DNA of 64,000 nt from Cerrena zonata (GCA_038087015.1 JASBNA010000052.1:186001-250000), one strand, 5' to 3'; counted from the stretch's first letter, positions 48,198 through 58,887 are shown. Translations and numbers: made by a program. The notes: a model not told the origin generated them from the letters alone.

Positions 48198-49861
48198 TTA
48201 AGCAGATGAGTCGACAACGAATTTAGAAGTCTTCTTTCTTTCTTTAGAAAGTTTCGAAGCTGCCCTGACGTTGAAGCCGTCGGTTAAGAAAGCGGTAGTT
48301 TCTTCTAGTTCTAAACCAGCAACTTCTGGGAATAAGAAATAGATGAAAAGGAAAGAGACAAAACATAAGCCAGCGAAGAAGGAGAAAGTACCAGTAGGAG
48401 TAATTTTAATTAGCATTGATAAGAAAGTTGATGCAATAACCAAGGAACCACACCAGTTGACAGAAGTAGCAAACATGGTACCAATTGATCTAACGTTAAC
48501 GTCAGAAAACAATTCGACCCCGGTCCAAGCACTATTACCGATACCAATAGCATAACAAGCAACGTAGGCAACCATTCCTAGGATGACCAAGATCCCCCAA
48601 CCGGTGATACCAGTTTTTTCAACTACAGCATCAGCATGAGAGGTGAATTTAACGCCTAAGAAATGGAAAGCAATTGCACATAAAATCAATGAAACACACA
48701 TACCAGGAATGGCAAATAGTAAGATTCTTCTACGACCAACTTTATCAATAATACATAAAGCCACTAGGGTGAAGACAAAATTAGTAGCGGCAATAATGAT
48801 GGAAACAGCGGTTGAATTTTCAAAACCAATGGTTTCGAAGATGGTGGTACTGAAATACATTAAAGAGTTAAACCCTGTGAACTGCTGAATACCTTGTAAA
48901 CCACAAGCTAAGATTAAAGCTCTGAAATTAGCAGCAGAAGTATGAATTAATTTAATTGAATTCCAAGATTGGATTAAAGAATTTCTACCCGGAACAACTG
49001 AATTAGAAGCAATCATATCTTCAACAGTTGCCTTAGCAAAACTATCTGAAGGATCATTATGAATTTTTTAATAATTTTAATTGCAGAATCATAATCACCA
49101 TTCATGACATAAAATCTTGGGGTATCAGGTAAGAAACAAAATAAAACAAATTGAATCACTGGAGGAACCATACAAAGACCAACAGAAACTCTCCACCCAT
49201 GAGGAATGTTGGTTAACCCCCAGTTTATAAGATAAGCGATTAATTGACCCCCGGTAATAAACATACAATTAGTAACAATTAAACGTCCTCTATATTTAGA
49301 AGGAGCTAACTCACTCAACATTAAAGGAGCGATTAAAGAAGCAATACCCACACCTAAACCAAGAACGAATCTTCCAGCAATCATGGTCCAAACAGTTTTG
49401 GAAACCAATTGAATAATAGTACCAATGACAAAAATTAGATTAGAACCTAATAGAACTAGTTTTCTACCAATTATATTAGCTAAAATCCCTCCTATTAATG
49501 CACCAATCAATGCCCCTAATGAGGTTGCAGAAGTAATAAACTCTTTTTCACCGGAAGTTAGAACTTTATTTGATAAATCAGTGCCAACCATAACCAAAGC
49601 ACTTGATATATAACCAGTGTCGTAACCAAACATAAACCCCGATATCGAAGATGCAAGGGTTATCAATATCACCAAGAACGATGGTTTGGTATTGGACTCG
49701 GTCATCTCCAGTAAATTGGTGGTATCCAAATCACTTATTATATCAGTAGAAGGTTTTGGCACATTGTTGGGTATTAAGTTCCTCGAGGAATCAGCAGACG
49801 TGTTTGACTGCGATTGATTAATGTCATGTTCCATGACAACTGAATCGGATTGTTTGGCCAT
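48198..49861 (-). pseudogene. ITR-type myo-inositol transporter, single-base frameshift
   Basis: Two overlapping frames together give a complete 12-span sugar porter close to yeast Itr1/Itr2. The first (ATG 49861 to about 49064) has FMFGYDTGYISSALVMVGTD, TSLGALIGALIGG and CFLPDTPRFYVMNGD. The second (to 48198) has GLQGIQQFTGFNSLMYFSTT, DKVGRRRILLF and the C-terminal EVAGLELEETTAFLTDGFNV. The frame is lost in a T6 run at 49064-49069 (A6 in the gene sense); one more base would restore a 554-residue protein with no other break. It may be a recent pseudogene, a strain allele or a sequencing error. The motif GIGNSAWTGVEL differs from the yeast Itr1 equivalent, so substrate identity is uncertain even if intact. 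Confidence 0.85.
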
Positions 49862-51288
49862 CTTGGAATAGTTTATCAAGTGTCTAATATAAGCAGAAAA
49901 ACACTAATATTTAAAGGATCTGAAAGATTTTGAAGAATTCTATGGATTATTGACAATTCTTTTTGTGCTTCGGCGAATTTTTCCCGTCAGCCAATCAAAT
50001 TGCACGAATAGGGGCCGGTGTAACGTAACCGTAACAGTTTTTCGGCGAGGCAACCGAAGAGGCTCACGTGACTGTCAACCTGCAAACGTTTTAGGGCGGG
50101 CAAGGTAAACTGCAATTTGTGGTGAGTGGTGGGGTACGGGTGCAAAAAAAAAAACCAAGTGGTCTTTATACATGGCTAAAGCATAATACTTTGTGGTTAC
50201 TGAGTTAGCTTGGGCTTGTGATAGCAGCAGTTTGTTTAAACAAGTTTGAGATTTTGTTGAACAAGTCGCCGAAAAGCTTTCAAGGATTAGAATGATATGT
50301 TGATCTTCATGTAATCAAATATTTAGAAGGATGCCGCCAAACGGTGTCGTCTCCTGTTTTATAGATATCATTTATTGATTATTGCCTTGATTTTTTGATA
50401 GCTTTTTCATTTTAGTAGTTTTGATTCAATATGTAAGGATTATTTCAGCTTCAAGGAATGGAGATTAATTCTACCACAGTCATATTTCGAGGTTATACGG
50501 CTTGAAGTGATTTGAAGCAAATACTTAAGTATACGCCTCATCCTTTTGATCTACGATTTGCCTTCGACTACTTTGCTGACTCGATGTTTCAGTTTTGCAG
50601 CAACTGTGAGAACTTTTATATTTTGGTGCAAAGGGGGTTCTTGATCAACACTTATCACTTCTTCTTATCACTTCTTCTTGTCACTTCTTCTTGTCACTTC
50701 TTCTTGTCACTTCTGATCACTTCTGATCACTTCTGATCACTTCTAATCGCTTCTTCCTACCACTTCTAATCACTTCTTTTTAATCGACACTGAACGCCAA
50801 TTGTTACCACTGCCTAATCAATTTCATGAGCTCATTCAACCTTGTTCCAGTGATCAGGATAACTGTATATATGAAGCGAGAGTGACTAGTACAAACAAGT
50901 ACTGTCCTAGTTTAAGACAACCCCAAAAAGCTCAAATTGCAACTATAATAATCAGGTAACATTAATTAGTAGTAAATGAGGTGGTTCACGTGATCTGGTG
51001 TACCGATGTCAATTATCCACCAATTAAATTTAATCAGTTAATAACAGGTAATCTCGAGTCGCATCATAACCAATAAACACCGAGTGAAAGGAATTTAACG
51101 ATCCGTTACTACATTAGCTAATAATATGATACTTTTATTAAGTGTTTTTTTTAAAGATTTTCAATATTGAATGAATGTAGAATCAGGAAAGACAAATGTA
51201 GAATAAAATAAATAGATAAAAAAAAAGATAGAGATAGTAGTTTTTACAAGATAAACAGATATTCAGATAATTAGGTATTAATCAGTGA
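49862..51288. other. Intergenic region with interleaved microrepeats and TCACGTGA sites
   Basis: 1.43 kb between the ITR-like start and the CYT1 end. TCACGTGA (Cbf1-type E-box) is at 50064-50071 and 50986-50993, and a gtacgggtg motif is at about 50134. A repeat tract lies at 50656-50780. I see no gene; the open frame at 50512-50736 mostly reads through the repeat. Confidence 0.5.
50656..50780. repeat. Mixed 13-bp and 10-bp tandem repeat
   Basis: Four 13-bp units (cacttcttctt[a/g]t) from 50656 to 50707 are followed by 10-bp units (cacttctgat ×3, then cacttctaat), another 13-mer-like unit and more cacttctaat. Both unit types share the cacttct core, so the array seems to have switched period by internal deletion. 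Confidence 0.88.
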
Positions 51289-52149
51289 TTAATGTTTCTT
51301 TGGAGGGTCAAATCTGATTTTTCTGTTTTTAACTGGTTGCCATTTGAATCTTTTAGCCCAGACACTTAATAAGTATAAGGAGGAAACAACAATGATAGTT
51401 TTCAAACCCCATTTCTTTCTTTCATCATGTTCTGGTTCGGAAGCCCAATTTAAGAAAGTAACAACATCTTTAGCCATTTGAGAAGTTGAAGCAGGAGTAC
51501 CATCTTCATATTCAACCAAATCGTCAAATAAAACTCTACCCATAGCAATAGAACCACCTGGGAAATAAGGATTATAATTAGAACCAGGAGGTAAAACAAC
51601 ACCAGCAGGAGGTTCTTCAGGATAACCGGTTAATAAAGCAAAAATATAATCACAAGCACCATGTCTAGCTTTAACAATTAAAGATAAATCTGGAGGTAAA
51701 GCCCCTTGATTAGCAGATCTAGCAGCTTGTTCATTTTCATAAGGACCTTGTATATAATCAGCTAATTTACCTGGTCTCTTTTTTGGTTTACCTTCATCAT
51801 CTGGTTCATCATCATATTCTAATTCTTCAGCAAAAGCTTTAGCTTCACTAGTGGTATGAGAAACACCAACTAAATTTCTCCATGCAATTCTTTCTAATGA
51901 ATGACATGAAGCACAAACTTCTCTATAAACTTGGAAACCTCTTCTAATTGATGCATGATCAAAAGTATCAAACATACCATTATGGGACCATCCATAAGCT
52001 GGTGGATGTAACCCGTGTTCAGCAGCAGTCATAGCATTAGCAGAAACACTATCTTGATATAAAATATATGATGCAGTTAATCCACTAACTCCAAATGAAG
52101 TAGCAAGAATTCTTTGAAACATTGGATTAGCTATTCTTGATTTGAACAT
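51289..52149 (-). CDS. CYT1: Cytochrome c1, complex III heme subunit
   Basis: Inner-membrane subunit of the cytochrome bc1 complex, passing electrons from the Rieske protein to cytochrome c. 286 residues. Heme c attachment is C79-A-S-C82-H83, with the distal Met ligand M203 in GGSIAMGRVLFDD. The single C-terminal membrane anchor is TIIVVSSLYLLSVWAKRFKW. The N-terminus is shorter than in S. cerevisiae (309 residues) but keeps a basic presequence and hydrophobic sorting segment (ILATSFGVSGLTASYIL). An acidic/basic loop EYDDEPDDEGKPKKRPGK is at 111-128. A CCAAT box (reverse strand) at 52579-52583 is compatible with Hap control. Confidence 0.96.
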   Translation of the reverse strand: MFKSRIANPMFQRILATSFGVSGLTASYILYQDSVSANAMTAAEHGLHPPAYGWSHNGMFDTFDHASIRRGFQVYREVCASCHSLERIAWRNLVGVSHTTSEAKAFAEELEYDDEPDDEGKPKKRPGKLADYIQGPYENEQAARSANQGALPPDLSLIVKARHGACDYIFALLTGYPEEPPAGVVLPPGSNYNPYFPGGSIAMGRVLFDDLVEYEDGTPASTSQMAKDVVTFLNWASEPEHDERKKWGLKTIIVVSSLYLLSVWAKRFKWQPVKNRKIRFDPPKKH

Positions 52150-52798
52150 CTTTATTATGCAATTATATTATATGTTATAAAAAATGATCAAATTGAAAAA
52201 TGAATAATTAAAATCTTATGTTAAATGAACTGAATGAATAGCTTAGAGATACAAGAAAAGGTATTCTAATGTAGTCTAATAAGAAGTGAAAACAACGAAA
52301 AAAAAAAAAAAAAAATGCTCTAGTTAAAAAAATTTCACCAGAGCCAAACAAAAAAAAAAAAAAAAAAAAAAAAAATTACAGCGAGAGAAGGCAGAAGACA
52401 CCTAAATCTTCATACACCAATGCTACTACAAGTGTATAATCTTACTTTGTATCAAAAACGGCTGTAGTGTCATGCTCTACAATCCCACCCCCCGGGGTGA
52501 TATCTTGCTAGTATGGCTCGCTACTAATCATCGTTGACTAATTTAATGAGCATTAATATTTAAATCAACCGAACGCTAATTGGCTGATTGAATTCGCAGT
52601 TTTTGAAGAAAAAAAAAAAAGTATCGGGTGCACGGGTGAATTTTATGTGGTGCACGGGTGAACTTGGTTATATTGACTCGTTTGTGACTGGCCCAAACAA
52701 GAGGGTGGAGGGCACGACTGCTCATTTAAGTTCGTAGGCCGTTTGTAGTAAGTTTGATTCTCTTCCCATGTCTCAGGAGATGTTGTTTTAAGGTAGGT
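52150..52798. other. CYT1 upstream region with long dA tracts and gtgcacgggtga repeat
   Basis: About 650 bp. Two long A tracts occur at 52298-52315 (18) and 52350-52375 (26). A direct repeat of gtgcacgggtgaa (about 52628-52667, two copies) contains the cacccg(t)gcac-like motif seen in other promoters of the window. No gene recognised. Confidence 0.5.
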
Positions 52799-52807
52799 AA
52801 AAAAAAA
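52799..52807 (-). terminator. RNA polymerase III terminator of the tRNA
   Basis: Nine A's on the plus strand (T9 on the tRNA strand), 6 bases after the tRNA 3' end. Confidence 0.85.
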
Positions 52808-52813
52808 GGTTGG

Positions 52814-52913
52814 CGTTACAGACAGGATTCGAACCTGCGAAGGTAAAACCCAATGCCTAACAGCTAACTTGGTAATTAGCAGGGCATCGCCTTAACCGCT
52901 CGGCCACTGTAAC
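52814..52913 (-). tRNA. tRNA-Ser(GCU) with an 18-nt intron
   Basis: The acceptor stem GTTACAG (52913..52907) pairs with CTGTAAC (52821..52815), followed by discriminator G, typical of serine tRNAs. A box TGGCCGAGCGG and B box GGTTCGAATCC are present, and the long variable arm (GGGT…ACCT) marks a class II tRNA. The anticodon loop is CTGCTAA with anticodon GCT at 52880..52878. An 18-nt intron (52876..52859) follows position 37 and contains TTAGC, exactly complementary to the GCTAA anticodon region, the classic pre-tRNA pairing. It decodes AGC/AGU serine codons and is not the CUG-decoding tRNA. Confidence 0.95.
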
Positions 52914-55200
52914 AGTGTTCGAAACAATTTCCGAATCTAGATTTCTGTGCTGTGAATTCTTTCACAGGCACTTTGGCGTTAGTCTTTTTTTGACCTCTTA
53001 ATAAGGTACCTTTATGGACAGACTCTACTCCCAGAAATAATTCATGTCTTACTTATTTGAAAATTTAAACGACTTTGGAAAAGTTTTGAGTTGGCGTGAT
53101 TTTAGAACCGAATCTCTTCAAGAACTTTCTAAAGCGACTGCGAAAAATTGATTTCTTAATACGCTACTTTGAATCTTTACTGATGGTAGCTAAACCATAC
53201 TTCGACTCTCTTAAAGAATGCTGGCTTTGAGTTAGTATTGTTGAGCCGGTTACGTGAAAAGGGAAAAAAGAAAAGACAGGGAATGGAATATAGCCTAAAA
53301 GAATTACGAGTGAACCAACTAACTTTCGGCAATAGTACCAGTATATAAACTGAAGGAAGCCTCTCGCTTTCGCCTGTTGTCATGGAGAGGATAAAATTGC
53401 ATAACGTTTTGCAAATATCCTTACAAAAATCGACAACATTAATGAGAGTATAAGAAATTCGATAAAACAATATCCGTGGGAATGGCGTTTGATTATTCAA
53501 GTTACCTGACTCATATACTCCAGTTATGTCTCGAGGCTCTTTCACTTCCCCGCCCATTCTATAAGTGCTGCTTTCCTAGCTCGACATTCCCAAACTATCG
53601 TCTGTACGCAGTTTGCACATTCTTAATATCCATAAGAACTTTTGGATTGAGCTCTATGAATAAATAATAAACGAGTGCAAAATTTGCCAGATAAATTCGA
53701 GATAAAAAATTATACAAAAACCTGGATAAATAGTGAAGACAATTCTGTATAACAACTTGTTTCCGACATAAAGTACATGATATTTACACTTTCAAAAGAG
53801 TCAAGGAACGGAACCTGGCATTATGGTGATTTGCAAATCATCCTTTAATTTTCGGTTTTTTTTGCTTACAATTAATTTATCAAATCCAATACTTTTAAAG
53901 TGAGAATGATTTTCGTATAGAAAAGATTCAAATATCATAACTAGTACTTAGTAGATCAATATTCGTGGCTTATGTTAATTGTTAATTGTATACAATCAGA
54001 TGAACAAAATATGTAAGTTTGTTTAACCACTTAAATAGAAAGATTTTTAGTAGAAGTCATAAGACAAACTCCATATACAACTAGAATATAATTTATAAAA
54101 AAGTATGTTTTTTGTAGTCATGGGAAATAAAACTCAATGGTTTAAGAATCATGGATATGTTGGATTACTTTTATTTAATGAGATCGCTGTAGAAATGATC
54201 TAACATTTTGCAACCGATATTGCATACCCGACTTAGAAACATCGATCAGACATGGTTAACAATTTTTTATTCTTAAAACTATTTCTGTTTGGTATTACCG
54301 TTTGAACTTTTGACGAAATATCCCCCAGTTGTAGATGTTCAAACTGTTCTCAAGAACATCAGTCCCACAAACACAATTTTATTTCACAAAAAATTAATTG
54401 CAAAAAAGAAGAGTCTACAGCACGATGGTTTCCATTATGGTCTCCCACTAACGTACTCAGCATCGCTCTCAGCAGCTTAATAATTATTGATCGGACGGGT
54501 AATCATGCTTTATGCTGGATATGGCCGTAGACGACAAATGAAACCGGGTATGTTTATAAGGTAGGTTTTATATTGACCACCTCCGTACACCACATAATAT
54601 GGCTGCAAAAAATGGGGCCATTTCCTTTCGTTAATCTTTGTTATGTACGGTCAGACCATGAAGTGCAGATGACGTACTGGCCTATCTATATTGATAGGTA
54701 CAATACTTCATTGAATGAAGATACAAATTATATTTAAAGTTTTTGTCAATCTATAAATGAGGCATTATGATTATATACATATATATAAATAATTAGGCTC
54801 TACTCGACATGGGCTGTGGACCGAAGTGATGCTTTTAATTGGCTGAAATATGGTCGTCGACCTATGGAGAGTTCTTTATATTAGGTAATAAATATTTCTA
54901 TATAATATTCATGAATTGGCTTTGGATACTTAAGCTTAATTGTAATAAATTAGTTATTTCCTCCCTTTGAATAACGTGAAAAGATTAATCTGACAGTATC
55001 GAATTAATCCACTGTTCAACCAAGTATTAGTATGTATCTGACTAATACCATTTATGCGCGTGTTATGGTCAACCGTACTAGAACCATGTATCTAATACTA
55101 ATGGATACTGGTGGTTGATTATGGGTCTGATCTACCCACATAACCCGATATGTACTATTCAATAATGGATTCCATAGTGGATTCAGAAGTGTATTTAGTA

Positions 55201-55320
55201 GTCTAGTCAATAGTGTATTCGATAGAGTGTTCAATAGTGTAGTCAATAGTGTAGTCAATAGAGTGTTCAATAGTGTAGTCAATAGTGTAGTCAATAGTGT
55301 AGTCAATAGTGTAGTCAATA
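55201..55320. repeat. 12-bp minisatellite
   Basis: About ten 12-bp units of the form gtgtagtcaata, with variants gagtgttcaata and gtgtattcgata. Degenerate copies extend the array leftward to about 55160. The apparent Leu/Thr-rich frame on the reverse strand (55318..55052) is only this repeat translated. Confidence 0.9.
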
Positions 55321-56677
55321 GTGCCTAGCTCTTTAAAATGATGTTCAATTGTTCAATTCTTCAAAGAGTGGGAGCAAAAAGTGAACCTGGTGCCTTCCAT
55401 CATCTAGGCTGTGATCATTTGAAATAGTTGGTATACCACTACGTACCATATAATGCGTTTTATTATTGAGCTTGTAATCTTGTGTATTGCTACATTGAAA
55501 GAAAAAAAAGTGATTTACTGAGGTCCCAATGTTAAATGAAGGTGTAGCGTAACCTCTTGTCTGGCGCTTTTAAGACCGAGTGAAGATCAAACTATCTTTG
55601 TTTCAGATTACTTTGATATATTTGTTTAAAAAAAAATCAAATTTATTGGTGGATATCGAATACCTTAAGAGTATATTTAAACTACCCAAATTCCTTTTCA
55701 CTAGCTCAACCTTATCTAAGTAGATTACTTTTTCAGGTTCCCGGTGATCTATTGCTTTGCACTTTACAACGTTGTAGTCCTTTAGTACCTGTAATCGGTT
55801 TATTTGATTGTGGCGTTGGTAAGCAGAAAGTTTAGGCCGGCGTTTACCAAAATGTAGTCTTTCAACTTGCATCCTCTCTCTCGATAGGGCTTACTGGTTA
55901 GACACTCGTGGTATTGTAATAGAGTGTGGTAGTTTTTTATGGACCCTAGTGAAGGAGATGCTTTTAAATTTGCTAACGAAGATGTAACAAGCTCTTAACA
56001 TTTGAAAAATATTATCAGCTAAATGATCCAAGGATCCTGGTACTTTAATCAATGTTAAAACCAGACTTGACGCATGATTCTTGGAGTATTATCATTTATT
56101 CCAATCTCTATCTAAAGCCTTGATTGTCTTAGATACTTTGACATCAGAGGGCGAATCACCACGTTGATGGTACGTACTAAGAACGTGAACTATATGGGTC
56201 TAAATTTTTAGAGCTCTTTGGATACAAAAGACTCTTTAATTTTCAAGAAAGAATCCATAATACTTTGATAAAAGGAAATGCTACAAAAAGGCTACTTCAA
56301 GTCACTCACCGCATATGACGAAGGAGCAATTCGATCGTAAATCAAAAACTAAACAGCTTGATATCCATCACAAAATACTAGATACAAGCGTTCAGTACGA
56401 GACAGCTTCACCAGTCCATACAAGTGACTAGACTTTCAGATCTTGTGCTTAGTCGAAGTCAACAGCTATAGAGTTGCAGAGAAAGAACTGAGCTGCTTAG
56501 TTTCGTCCAATACTTGCGAATTAATTTACAAAATCTACAAAAAAAGCAGTTCATGCCCTCCCAATTGGCCCATATATTTAATAAACCATGCGTGAAACAT
56601 GTAAACTGGGCCATTGATAAAACCAGCTACAATAGAATGCCTCTGGCTGCAAATGAGTTGAAGCAAAACCGTGGATG

Positions 56678-56704
56678 TACGGGTGTACGGGTCTGATCAC
56701 GTGA
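56678..56704. promoter_or_regulatory. Tandem GTACGGGT motif next to a TCACGTGA site
   Basis: gtacgggtgtacgggt followed within a few bases by TCACGTGA (56697-56704). The first part is two overlapping Rap1-like sites and resembles yeast telomere-type G-rich words; the second is a Cbf1-type palindrome. It lies about 680 bp upstream of SHE3, the nearest gene. Function inferred only. Confidence 0.5.
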
Positions 56705-57382
56705 TGCAATTGTGATTACATAACCACAAACCCGACCACGCCAAAAAATGACTTTTAGACGGTTTTCATTTTTTTTTTTTGTTTTGTTAGCGATTTCTAT
56801 TTATTTGTTTACGTTTTGATTTGGGAACACGCAATCCCATTCATTTGGTTGTTGAGTTGAACTTCAAGGTTGGTAGTTTAAATTAAACTAAAGACATTAA
56901 ACCCAGAGTAACATAGCACATTCTCAGGAAAACATATCCAGGACCATCTCAGTGGGTAGTTGTTTACATAGTGTTCTGAACAAAGCACAAAAGACTTTAT
57001 TGGACAAGTTTTAAGTTGAAGAAACAAAAAAGATTAAAATCCTTACTCCTTTTCCTTTGAATTGAAAAGATAGTTTTAACTAAATATTGGATTAGAAAGC
57101 TGTATCAAACCATTTCAACGATTATAGCAACTTGTTCAAATATTAGTTATTGAAATAATTAAAAAAGAAGAGAATAAATCTAAAATAGAAATCAAAGTTA
57201 TATTCTAATCCCTTAAGATACCCTAGGCTGCTAGACGATTTGGAATTTACCTTTGATACCCTTTATTTATTATTATTCTTTTTTTGTTTTGCGAAGTTCT
57301 TTCTTGAGTGTCTTTAGAATTTACTGAAACTTATTAACGGGGAAGAAAATAGATATTAATTTATTAGATTAAAAGATTAAAG

Positions 57383-58816
57383 ATGGATGAGAATAATCCT
57401 ATGAAAAAGCCAACTTCTAAAGTTATTGATTCTTTACATTCACAGATAGATTCATTGAAGAATGAATTAGATTCAATCAAGATATCTCATGATGATTATA
57501 AGAAGAAATATTCAATTATAGCTAAAAAAAATGATTCTTTTGTTGATCAATTAGCAAATGCAAAACATGAAAATGATATGATCAACGCATTGTTGAAAAG
57601 AAAAGAAAGAAGAATTACTGATTTAGAAGATCAATATAACGAATTATGTTCAACAAATGAATCATTAAATTTAAATAACAAAAATATGAAGATTAGATGT
57701 GAAAATTTACAAGAATCATCAGCATCATCTACTGCAGAATTTGAAAGATTGAAAATTGCTTATGATGCATTAATTGCTTCACAAGTTGAATATAAAAAAC
57801 ATTATCAAAAAGAATTAAATCAATTAACTGTTAATTTTGAAGAATATAAGAAACAAAATTTAGCTAATTTTGAAACTTTATCAAATAAATTATTAAGTAA
57901 TGATAAAGATGTTGATACATTATTAGATAGTTTAACTAACAAGAGGAAAACTATGGATAATTTATATGTTAATAAAAATAAATCAATTTTAGAATTATTA
58001 ACAAAATTAGCTAAAACAGCAAAAATTCATGGACAAGAATCAAAAATTATTTTATCAAATAATGTTGATATTATAAATCAATTGAAATTAAAAATTCCTG
58101 ATTTAGAAATAAAAATTGCTAACCATGAAAATATTGAGATTGATTTAGACGAAATTTTAAATGATACCAATGAAACTTTATCAAACAGTTCATTTGATGA
58201 AGAAGCAACTTTAATTAGTAGTCCCGATCCTCAAAAAGATGATTCTAACTCAATTACTCCAAAGCAATCTCAGCCAATTCAATCTTTGAGTAGAAATAAT
58301 ACAATGTCTTCAAAGAGAAGAAAAAACAAGCGTAATTCAATTAGATTTGATTCTTCCAAATCATCAAATCCTGATTTTTCTTCAATCAATACCCCAACCC
58401 AATTGAATATTCCAAAAAGAAATAGTATTAATTTGAATAGTCCAAATACTACCCCAAGAAATTCAAGTTTTAATCAATCTTTTGATTCAAGAACTCCAAC
58501 TCCTCCTGAAGAGATGCATAAGTACCCAAATTACAACAACAACAATTATAACAATAATTATAACAATAATTATAACAACAATAATAATTTTAATAATGGT
58601 GGATATCATAGTCGTAACGGAAGTATTAATGGTAATCCACGTTACAGAAATACTAGTGGTTCAAATATCCCAATACCTAATCAAAATAATCAAAATAATC
58701 GATCCAAGAGAAGATCATTATATGGTAATCAATTTAACAACAATAATAATAATTACCGAGGTAATCATAGTAGGCAAGGTTCACAACAATTTGAATCACT
58801 TACTTTGAATAATTGA
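57383..58816 (+). CDS. SHE3: She3, mRNA-transport adaptor for type V myosin
   Basis: 477 residues. The N-terminal half is coiled coil (about 15-180); VIDSLHSQIDSLKNEL and LLKRKERRITDLEDQYNEL match yeast She3. The C-terminal half is basic, Ser/Asn-rich and disordered (SSKRRKNKRNSIRFDSSKSS, then Asn/Tyr repeats), the RNA-binding/She2-independent part in Candida. She3 links localised mRNAs to Myo4/Myo2 for delivery to buds and hyphal tips. The Asn-Tyr-Asn block (about 383-402) comes from an AAC/AAT-TAT tandem repeat (58530-58590). The long gene-free region upstream may hold an extended promoter or leader. Confidence 0.85.
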   Translation: MDENNPMKKPTSKVIDSLHSQIDSLKNELDSIKISHDDYKKKYSIIAKKNDSFVDQLANAKHENDMINALLKRKERRITDLEDQYNELCSTNESLNLNNKNMKIRCENLQESSASSTAEFERLKIAYDALIASQVEYKKHYQKELNQLTVNFEEYKKQNLANFETLSNKLLSNDKDVDTLLDSLTNKRKTMDNLYVNKNKSILELLTKLAKTAKIHGQESKIILSNNVDIINQLKLKIPDLEIKIANHENIEIDLDEILNDTNETLSNSSFDEEATLISSPDPQKDDSNSITPKQSQPIQSLSRNNTMSSKRRKNKRNSIRFDSSKSSNPDFSSINTPTQLNIPKRNSINLNSPNTTPRNSSFNQSFDSRTPTPPEEMHKYPNYNNNNYNNNYNNNYNNNNNFNNGGYHSRNGSINGNPRYRNTSGSNIPIPNQNNQNNRSKRRSLYGNQFNNNNNNYRGNHSRQGSQQFESLTLNN

Positions 58817-58887
58817 TTAATAGTTTTATATATATATATACATAGATATATACTTTTTGCGATTTGTTAAATATATATGGTTGATTT

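Larger units (their letters stand above)
52914..57382. other. 4.5-kb region with no recognisable protein gene
   Basis: The longest gene-free stretch here, from the tRNA to SHE3. Open frames are short (at most about 126 codons, 53557..53177) and show no domain, biased codon use or low-complexity pattern that I recognise. The frame at 55872..55603 (89 codons, ATG start, Lys-rich) is the least implausible small gene. Notable contents are a 12-bp minisatellite (about 55195-55320), a composite GTACGGGTGTACGGG + TCACGTGA motif at 56678-56704, ccgtacacc at 54583, and a TACTAAC-like word on the reverse strand (53237..53231). It could be a decayed gene or transposon region, long regulatory DNA for SHE3, or a centromere-like locus. 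Confidence 0.5.

Noticed and set aside
53177..53557. 126-codon frame in the gene desert
   Set aside because: No recognisable domain, membrane pattern or codon bias; a TACTAAC-like branch word on the same strand has no convincing 5' splice site nearby.
52915..53760. Solo LTR beside the tRNA gene
   Set aside because: TGTT…-type starts and …AACA-type ends can be found (e.g. 53249 and 53759), but no target-site duplication, primer-binding site or second copy was seen.
55052..55318. Leu/Thr-rich 88-residue frame
   Set aside because: It is the translation of the 12-bp minisatellite.
56690..56800. Point centromere (CDEI-CDEII-CDEIII) at the ATCACGTG in the gene desert
   Set aside because: The CDEI-like word is present, but no 75-90-bp very AT-rich CDEII or CDEIII-like sequence follows; CUG-clade yeasts are not known to use point centromeres.
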